Assembly: GCF_023657445.1 (NCBI RefSeq)
Contig: NZ_JAGTWY010000001.1
Coordinates: forward strand, 806,001 to 870,000
From: Marinobacter sediminum
Lineage (GTDB): Bacteria > Pseudomonadota > Gammaproteobacteria > Pseudomonadales > Oleiphilaceae
DNA: 64,000 bases
Direction of reading: 5' to 3'
In this document: positions 58,636-64,000 of the stretch, one piece after another
Layout of the letters: each line of letters starts with the position of its first letter
Numbering within the stretch: the first letter of the stretch is position 1
Translations under genes and position numbers: made by a program
The notes under the pieces: model-generated
What the model saw: only the letters and a program-made list of their open reading frames with translations
The model's database searches: none
Told to the model about the DNA's origin: nothing

Positions 58636-60489
58636 ATGCTTCAAGATATTCGGGAAAATGCCCAGGGCACTATTGCCAAGATCATCATCGGTCTGTTGAT
58701 CGTGTCCCTATCTATCTGGGGAATGGACGCCATTATCGGCGGATTCTCCGGTGAGCCGGAAGTGGCAACAGTGAATGGTCAGGATATTACAGAGCGGGAA
58801 TTTTTACGCCTCGTTCAGATGGAAAGCCAGCGCCGGCTATCGCGCATGGAGACTCCGGACCCCTCCCTTCTGGACGAAGATCAGGTTCGCAAAGACGTAC
58901 TGGAGTCGCTGATTCAGCAAAAGGTTCTGACCCAGGATGCTGAAAAGCAGGGCCTGGCGCTGACGGAGGCTGATGTTGATGCTCTGATTACCCAGATGCC
59001 GCAGTTTCAGGTTGATGGCGCGTTTAATCCTGAGCGCTTCAAAGCAGCTGTGCGCAACATGGGCATGGGTCCTTCGGAGTTTCGTCAGGCACTTCGTAAA
59101 CAGTATGTCACCAATCAGATTCGTGCAGGGATTGTTCAGAGTGCGGTAGCGACCGATGAGAACGTGGCCAGGTTACTGCGCATCCAGAATCAGACTCGCG
59201 ATTTCAGGATGGTAACCATTGCTGAAAGCTCTGTGTCAGCGATGGTGGATGTCACTGAGGAGGAAATTCAGGCCTTTTATGATGAGAACAGCAGTGCCTT
59301 CCAGCAGCCGGAACAGGTTGATGCTGCATACATCACGCTCTCTCTGGGAGCATTGGCCAATAACATGGATATCAGTGATGACGACCTGAAAGCGTATTAC
59401 CAGCAGCAGGCCGACGATCTTGCGAGGGAGGAGCGTCGCGCTTCTCATATCCTTATTGAAGACGGTGAAAATGCTGATGGAACGATTGAGTCGATTAAGA
59501 AGCGTCTGTCAGCGGGAGAATCCTTTGCAGAGCTGGCAAAGGAATATTCCATTGATACGGTTTCTGCGAAGGAAGGTGGCGACCTTGGCTTTGCAGGGCG
59601 CGGTGTCTACGACGAAGCATTTGAACAAGCCCTGTTTGAGTTGAGCAAGGGGGAGATTTCTGATGCCGTTAACACCAGATTCGGGGTGCACCTGATCAAA
59701 CTTGATGATGTTCGTCGCTCCGAAGTACCACCTCTTGATGAAATCCGGGGTCGGCTGAAAAATGAGCTGGCTCGCGATCGTGCCGAAGAACGCTATGCAG
59801 AGGTGCGTGCCGAACTGGCCGATTCTGCCTATGCTGCTGATGATCTTGCCGGGCCTGCGGAAGAGCTGGGGCTGGAAATCCGTGAAGCGACTGGCATTAC
59901 CCGGAGCGGCGGGACCGCGCCGTTTGATCACGAGGGGCTGGTGCGTCAACTATTCTCTTCCGATGTTCTGGACGATGGTTACAACACTGAGCTGATTGAT
60001 GTTGGTGATAGCGTGTCCGTCGTTGCTCGTGTTAGCCAGCGCCGTGATGCCCAGCAACTGAGTCTGGATGAGGTGCGGGATAATATCCGGGCAACTCTGA
60101 CTGCCAGGGAGACTCGTATGGCTCTGGAAAGCCGTGCCGAGGAAATCATTTCCAGTCTTGAGGCTGGTGAGTCCCTGGAAGATCTCGGGTTAGGTGAATG
60201 GGTCAGTTATGAGGAACAGCCCCGTAATGCATCCGAGGTTGCTCCTGGCGTGATACAAACGGTGTTCTCGCTGGCTCGTCCCAGTGCTGGTGCGGTCAGT
60301 TACGGTCAGTCGGTTAATTCCGGTAGTGCGGCCGTAGTGGCGCTGGATGCGGTAAACGAGGGCGAAGTCGACAGGGATGGCTCCGAGTATGAACAGCTGG
60401 ATCAGGTCCTGGCATCTATGGAGGGGCAGCGAGAATACGCAGCCTATCAGGAGTTTCTCAGAAACCGCGCAGAAGTTGAGCGGCCCTGA
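58636..60489 (+). CDS. ppiD: Periplasmic folding chaperone PpiD
   Basis: A 617-residue inner-membrane-anchored chaperone. One membrane helix near the N-terminus (about 14-33, IAKIIIGLLIVSLSIWGMDAI), a SurA-N-like chaperone domain (about 40-200, NGQDITEREFLRLVQ), a parvulin rotamase domain (about 265-360, RRASHILIEDGEN and AKEYSIDTVSAKEGGDLGF) and a long C-terminal helical part. It helps proteins leaving the Sec translocon. Follows hupB as in E. coli and Pseudomonas. Confidence 0.95.
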   Translation: MLQDIRENAQGTIAKIIIGLLIVSLSIWGMDAIIGGFSGEPEVATVNGQDITEREFLRLVQMESQRRLSRMETPDPSLLDEDQVRKDVLESLIQQKVLTQDAEKQGLALTEADVDALITQMPQFQVDGAFNPERFKAAVRNMGMGPSEFRQALRKQYVTNQIRAGIVQSAVATDENVARLLRIQNQTRDFRMVTIAESSVSAMVDVTEEEIQAFYDENSSAFQQPEQVDAAYITLSLGALANNMDISDDDLKAYYQQQADDLAREERRASHILIEDGENADGTIESIKKRLSAGESFAELAKEYSIDTVSAKEGGDLGFAGRGVYDEAFEQALFELSKGEISDAVNTRFGVHLIKLDDVRRSEVPPLDEIRGRLKNELARDRAEERYAEVRAELADSAYAADDLAGPAEELGLEIREATGITRSGGTAPFDHEGLVRQLFSSDVLDDGYNTELIDVGDSVSVVARVSQRRDAQQLSLDEVRDNIRATLTARETRMALESRAEEIISSLEAGESLEDLGLGEWVSYEEQPRNASEVAPGVIQTVFSLARPSAGAVSYGQSVNSGSAAVVALDAVNEGEVDRDGSEYEQLDQVLASMEGQREYAAYQEFLRNRAEVERP

Positions 60490-60534
60490 TTAAGGGGCCG
60501 GAACGAGCCAGGGGGTAACACTCTCTGGCCATGC

Positions 60535-60563
60535 GAAAAAACCCGGGATTTCCCGGGTTTTTT
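60535..60563. terminator. Bidirectional terminator between ppiD and hexR
   Basis: Perfect stem AAAAAACCCGGGA / TCCCGGGTTTTTT with a 2-base loop, between convergent genes. Confidence 0.9.
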
Positions 60564-60598
60564 ATGGATTTGTCTTCGGCTCAAGTGAGCGTTGTAGT

Positions 60599-61480
60599 CT
60601 AGCTCTCGTAATTCGGGGGGAATCGTGTTGGCTTCAGGCTTTCCTTGATTTTTTTCAGGTGTCCCAGGAAGTCAGCACCACGCTTGAGAGTGACGCCGGT
60701 TGCCAGAATATCGATGACCGTCAGATGGATAATCCTGGATGACATGGGCATGTATACCTCGGTGTCTTCCGGCGCGGTCACGCCCAGAACAGCGGTGCAA
60801 ACCTCTGCCAGAGGCGAGTCGGGGTTTGTGATGCCGATTACGGTGGCGCCATTGTCTCGCGCCAGTTGTGCAATATCGACTGTCTCACGGGTGCGGCCCG
60901 TGTAAGAGATCAGCACGATGACATCCCCGACATTGGCGCCGGCGGCGACCATACGCTGCATCAGGGCATCGTCGTAGACCATTACCGGAATGTTGAAGCG
61001 AAAAAACTTATGCTGGGCGTCCAGTGCTACCGAAGCTGACCCGCCCATGCCAAAGAAATTGATCTGCTTGGCCTGGATCAGGTAATCAATGACGGTGGCC
61101 AGGGCTTTCGGGTCAAGGGCCTGACGGGCCTTGTCGAGGCTGGCAATCGTGCTGAGCATGATCTTGTCGGCGAACTCGGCGACGGTGTCGTCCGGCTCAA
61201 CATTCTGGCCGACGTAAGGCGTGCCGGTGGCAATGCTCTGGGCGAGACGGATTTTGAAATCCGGGAAGCCTGTTGCCGAAAACCCCCGACAGAAACGATT
61301 TACCGTAGGCTCACTGACATCTGCAGCGCGAGCTAATGCAGCTATGCTGTAACGAGTAGCTGCGCTTGGGTCACGAAGAATGGCTTCGGCCACTTTTCGC
61401 TCGGATTTGTTGAGGGTGTCCAGTCGCGACTGGATGTCCTCAAGCAGGTTGTCGTCACGTTGCGCCTGGTTCGTGGCCAT
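60599..61480 (-). CDS. hexR: HexR family transcriptional regulator
   Basis: A 293-residue RpiR-type regulator with an N-terminal helix-turn-helix (about 1-80, [22 protein letters not shown]) and a C-terminal SIS sugar-phosphate-binding domain (about 125-260, [20 protein letters not shown] and [13 protein letters not shown]). HexR senses KDPG and represses zwf, eda and related genes. Its divergent position next to zwf supports the assignment. ATG 61480 follows GGGAG; a TTG one codon upstream is also open. Confidence 0.93.
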   Translation of the reverse strand: MATNQAQRDDNLLEDIQSRLDTLNKSERKVAEAILRDPSAATRYSIAALARAADVSEPTVNRFCRGFSATGFPDFKIRLAQSIATGTPYVGQNVEPDDTVAEFADKIMLSTIASLDKARQALDPKALATVIDYLIQAKQINFFGMGGSASVALDAQHKFFRFNIPVMVYDDALMQRMVAAGANVGDVIVLISYTGRTRETVDIAQLARDNGATVIGITNPDSPLAEVCTAVLGVTAPEDTEVYMPMSSRIIHLTVIDILATGVTLKRGADFLGHLKKIKESLKPTRFPPNYES

Positions 61481-61619
61481 CAATGGTACTCCCTGAATCT
61501 GAGGCGATCGTTTTTTAAGTTGCGCCGATTATACCGGTTTTTTGGGGTTTTTTGGGTAGTAAAAGTGTCATAAATTCGATTTTGTCCTTGGGCGGCCCAA
61601 TAATCGATGTCATTATTTT

Positions 61620-61645
61620 TATAAAACTACTACATTACAAGTTGA
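61620..61645. promoter_or_regulatory. Candidate HexR half-site upstream of zwf
   Basis: The sequence CTACTACATTACAAG in the hexR-zwf gap contains ATTACAA, one half of the reported HexR palindrome (TTGTAATTAAATTACAA), but the other half is degenerate. The site is plausible from context only. Confidence 0.3.
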
Positions 61646-61692
61646 ATCGGGTGATGCCTGTAATCACTCCACCCACCAGAGAGAAGGAATCG

Positions 61693-63168
61693 ATGGTCAA
61701 CAGGATCAATACCCGTTGTGATCTTATGATGTTTGGCGCACTCGGCGACCTGGCACAACGCAAGCTGTTCCCTGCGCTTTACCAGCTGGAGAGGGCGAAC
61801 CTGGTTGCCGATGGCAGTCGTATTCTGGCCATCGCCCGCACGGACTCGGATACTGTTGCTGTGCGCAAGCTGCTATTCGATAAACTCCAGCATCATGTGA
61901 AGGCGGAAGAGTTCGAGGAATCTGTTGCCGAGAAGTTCTTGCAGCGTGTGGAATATCAGATTCTCGATTTCAATGACCCCGAGGAATTCAGTGTCCTGAA
62001 CGAATGGCGGGATGGTGCCAATAACGAGCTGATTGTTTATATGGCTACGCCGCCCTCCATGTATGGTGTCCTGTCCCGGAACCTGCGGGCAGCAAGCTGC
62101 TGTACCGAAAGGACCCGGGTTGTGGTGGAAAAGCCGATCGGCCATGACCTGGAGTCCTCCAAGGTGATCAACGATGAGCTGGGTGAGGTCTATAACGAGA
62201 ATCAGTTGTTCCGTATTGATCATTACCTGGGCAAGGAAACGGTTCAGAACCTGATAGCCCTTCGTTTTGCCAACAACCTGTTCGCATCTCAATGGGATCA
62301 GAACCACATTTCCCACGTCGAGATCAGTGTAGCCGAGAGCGTGGGGATCGAAGGTCGCTGGGGCTATTTTGACAAGGCTGGCCAGATTCGGGACATGATC
62401 CAGAATCACTTGCTCCAGCTTCTTTGCCTGATCGCCATGGATCCACCGTCGGATCTTTCGGCCGACAGTATCCGGGATGAGAAGGTAAAGGTACTTAAGG
62501 CTCTGCGTCAGATTACGCCGGACATGATGGAGCGTTATGTGGTCCGGGGCCAGTACACCGCTGGCACCAGCGACGGCAAGCCAGTTCCTGGTTACCTGGG
62601 AGAAGAGGGCGCCAACAAGGGTAGTGAAACTGAGACCTTTGTTGCCCTCAAGGCAGAGATCGACAACTGGCGCTGGTCCGGGGTGCCGTTTTACATTCGA
62701 ACCGGAAAACGCCTGCCGGAGAAGTTGTCCCAGATCGTAATCCACTTCAAGCCCGCACCTCACTACATCTTTGATCCGGACCAGAAGCACCTGGCCAATA
62801 ACAAGCTGATCATTCGCTTGCAGCCAGATGAAGGCATGTCGCTGAAGATTCTGACCAAGGACCAGGGGTTGGATAAGGGGATGCGTCTGCGTCAGGGACC
62901 ATTGGAACTGACCTTTTCGGAAACTTTCGATACCGACCGGATACCCGATGCCTACGAGCGGCTCCTGTGGGAGGTTATGAAGGGTAATCAGTACCTGTTT
63001 GTCCGCCGTGACGAAGTCGAGTATGCCTGGCGCTGGGTTGATCAGGTTATCCAGAACTGGCGTGATAGCGGCGAACCGCCAAAACGCTATGCCGCCGGTA
63101 CCTGGGGCCCGGTGGCTTCCATCGCCATGATTACCCGGGATGGCAGGAGTTGGTATGAAGACGTCTGA
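61693..63168 (+). CDS. zwf: Glucose-6-phosphate 1-dehydrogenase
   Basis: A 491-residue enzyme making 6-phosphogluconolactone and NADPH. The N-terminal cofactor site is [19 protein letters not shown], the active-site motif [13 protein letters not shown], and [20 protein letters not shown] follows. ATG 61693 (GAGAAGGAAT upstream) is chosen; the ORF extends 47 codons further into the promoter region. Its stop overlaps pgl by 14 bases. Confidence 0.97.
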   Translation: MVNRINTRCDLMMFGALGDLAQRKLFPALYQLERANLVADGSRILAIARTDSDTVAVRKLLFDKLQHHVKAEEFEESVAEKFLQRVEYQILDFNDPEEFSVLNEWRDGANNELIVYMATPPSMYGVLSRNLRAASCCTERTRVVVEKPIGHDLESSKVINDELGEVYNENQLFRIDHYLGKETVQNLIALRFANNLFASQWDQNHISHVEISVAESVGIEGRWGYFDKAGQIRDMIQNHLLQLLCLIAMDPPSDLSADSIRDEKVKVLKALRQITPDMMERYVVRGQYTAGTSDGKPVPGYLGEEGANKGSETETFVALKAEIDNWRWSGVPFYIRTGKRLPEKLSQIVIHFKPAPHYIFDPDQKHLANNKLIIRLQPDEGMSLKILTKDQGLDKGMRLRQGPLELTFSETFDTDRIPDAYERLLWEVMKGNQYLFVRRDEVEYAWRWVDQVIQNWRDSGEPPKRYAAGTWGPVASIAMITRDGRSWYEDV

Positions 63169-63874
63169 TATCCGGTTTCCAGATGGCGTCTTGGCCCACT
63201 TCGGCGACACGCCCCATGAGGTTGCGCTGGATCTGGCTGAGGCCGTCGCCGGTTTTCTGAGAGACCGGCTGTTGGAAGCGTCCCGCGTTAGTCTTGTTGT
63301 CTCCGGTGGGTCCACACCCCTGCCATTCTTCGAGGCGCTTTCCCGTAAAGATCTGGATTGGGGCAGGGTGGATGTGCTCCTGGCGGATGAGCGCTGGGTG
63401 GCTGAAGACGATCCGGCTAGTAACACCCGTCTCCTTAAGGATAGTTTTCTGCAGAATGAGGCCTCAAGCGCACGCTTTTTCTCTCTCAAGCAGGAAGGCG
63501 ACACTCCCGGCGATGGTCTTGACTCCGTGAAGTCCGAGCTGGCGGACCTGGCCTTGCCATTGGACGTGCTGATACTTGGTATGGGCAATGATGGCCATAC
63601 AGCGTCGCTGTTTCCGGATGCTCCGGAGCTGCCCGGTGCCATGGACCCCGAATGCCAGGAAATAGTCGCTGCAATGACACCGCCGTCCCAGCCTCAGAGG
63701 CGTATTACACTGACGTTCCCGCCGCTTCGCGATGCACGCTTTACTGCCTTGCATATCAAGGGTAACGACAAGCTCGACACTCTGAGACAGGCGCTTACCG
63801 ATCCGGCTGACGTGATGGCGATGCCCATTCGTGGATTTCTGAAGCCTGGCCTGCAAGTGTTCTGGAGTCCTTGA
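63155..63874 (+). CDS. pgl: 6-phosphogluconolactonase
   Basis: A 239-residue lactonase of the SOL/DevB family, hydrolysing 6-phosphogluconolactone. [34 protein letters not shown] and [18 protein letters not shown] are the family signatures. ATG 63155 follows CAGGAGT and overlaps the zwf end. It links zwf to the Entner-Doudoroff enzymes. Confidence 0.95.
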   Translation: MKTSDIRFPDGVLAHFGDTPHEVALDLAEAVAGFLRDRLLEASRVSLVVSGGSTPLPFFEALSRKDLDWGRVDVLLADERWVAEDDPASNTRLLKDSFLQNEASSARFFSLKQEGDTPGDGLDSVKSELADLALPLDVLILGMGNDGHTASLFPDAPELPGAMDPECQEIVAAMTPPSQPQRRITLTFPPLRDARFTALHIKGNDKLDTLRQALTDPADVMAMPIRGFLKPGLQVFWSP

Positions 63875-63905
63875 TATTCGCCCTGAATAGTTTACGGAGA
63901 AGACC

Positions 63906-64000
63906 ATGCCCCAACTGTCCGAATTTCACCGAGAGCGCGTCAGGGCTGTGTTGAATGCATCCCCTCTGGTACCGGTCATTGCAATCAATGCCCTGGAGGA
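63906..64000 (+). CDS. eda: KDPG aldolase (partial, 3' end outside window)
   Basis: The frame begins MPQLSEFHRERVRAVLNASP at 63906 and continues LVPVIAINALEE to the window end (31 full codons). This matches the N-terminus of 2-dehydro-3-deoxyphosphogluconate aldolase in pseudomonads, and the place after zwf-pgl under HexR is the expected one. Confidence 0.85.
   Translation, partial: MPQLSEFHRERVRAVLNASPLVPVIAINALE

Noticed and set aside
61873..63642. 589-residue minus-strand open frame opposite zwf-pgl
   Set aside because: It spans two real genes in antisense and has no conserved protein features.
1..64000. CRISPR arrays, insertion sequences, prophage or toxin-antitoxin genes
   Set aside because: No regularly spaced repeats, transposase or phage genes were found anywhere in the window.

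Overview
This window is chromosomal DNA from a gammaproteobacterium. Marinobacter or a close relative is the best fit, judged from protein content and gene order and not from any database search. The pointers are the maf-yceD-rpmF-plsX-fabD-fabG-acpP-fabF-pabC-mltG-tmk run with no fabH, the Pro-Arg-His-Leu tRNA cluster just upstream of tig-clpP-clpX-lon-hupB-ppiD, a pseudomonad-style AraC regulator/putA/putP group, a LysR/fpr pair, and an Entner-Doudoroff group (hexR / zwf-pgl-eda). Coding density is high. I see no integrase, transposase, prophage, CRISPR array, toxin-antitoxin pair or recognisable defence system, so most of the window is core genome.

Layout. 1-2.8 kb: a PilZ protein cut by the window edge, an SH3/coiled-coil envelope protein, a YciI protein, a PHP phosphoesterase and a UPF0149 protein. 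2.8-10 kb: RNase E (minus) diverges across a 594 bp gap from rluC, a HAD hydrolase and an S49 peptidase; maf follows in the opposite direction. 10.1-18.1 kb: the fatty-acid and cell-envelope cluster, opening with a strong promoter so close to the yceD start codon that the mRNA should be nearly leaderless. 18.1-24 kb: proline catabolism (AraC regulator, bifunctional PutA without a DNA-binding domain, PutP). 24-30.2 kb: a TauE/SafE permease, aconitase B, MiaE, and the LysR/fpr pair.

30.2-38.6 kb is the least ordinary part: a sugar dehydrogenase fused to a multi-pass membrane region, a thioesterase, a PanE-like reductase, an OmpW-like porin, a 998-residue lipoprotein built of LVIVD-like repeats, and a 295-residue lipoprotein of unknown function that carries what looks like a T4-lysozyme-type active site. 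38.7-43 kb: a four-gene general amino-acid ABC transporter behind a near-consensus sigma-54 promoter, with a perfect intercistronic hairpin after the binding-protein gene. 43-51 kb: lpxH-ppiB (minus), glnS-cysS, malate synthase G, folD. 51-60.5 kb: four tRNAs, then the trigger factor/ClpXP/Lon/HU/PpiD protein-quality group. 60.6-64 kb: hexR divergent from zwf-pgl-eda, with eda cut by the window end.

Together these genes describe an aerobic heterotroph. It imports amino acids under nitrogen control, oxidises proline to glutamate, uses aconitase B and malate synthase G, and runs glucose-6-phosphate through the Entner-Doudoroff route under HexR. No single new multi-gene system stands out. The best leads are the lysozyme-like lipoprotein, the membrane-fused dehydrogenase, the LVIVD lipoprotein, and several regulatory DNA or RNA structures.
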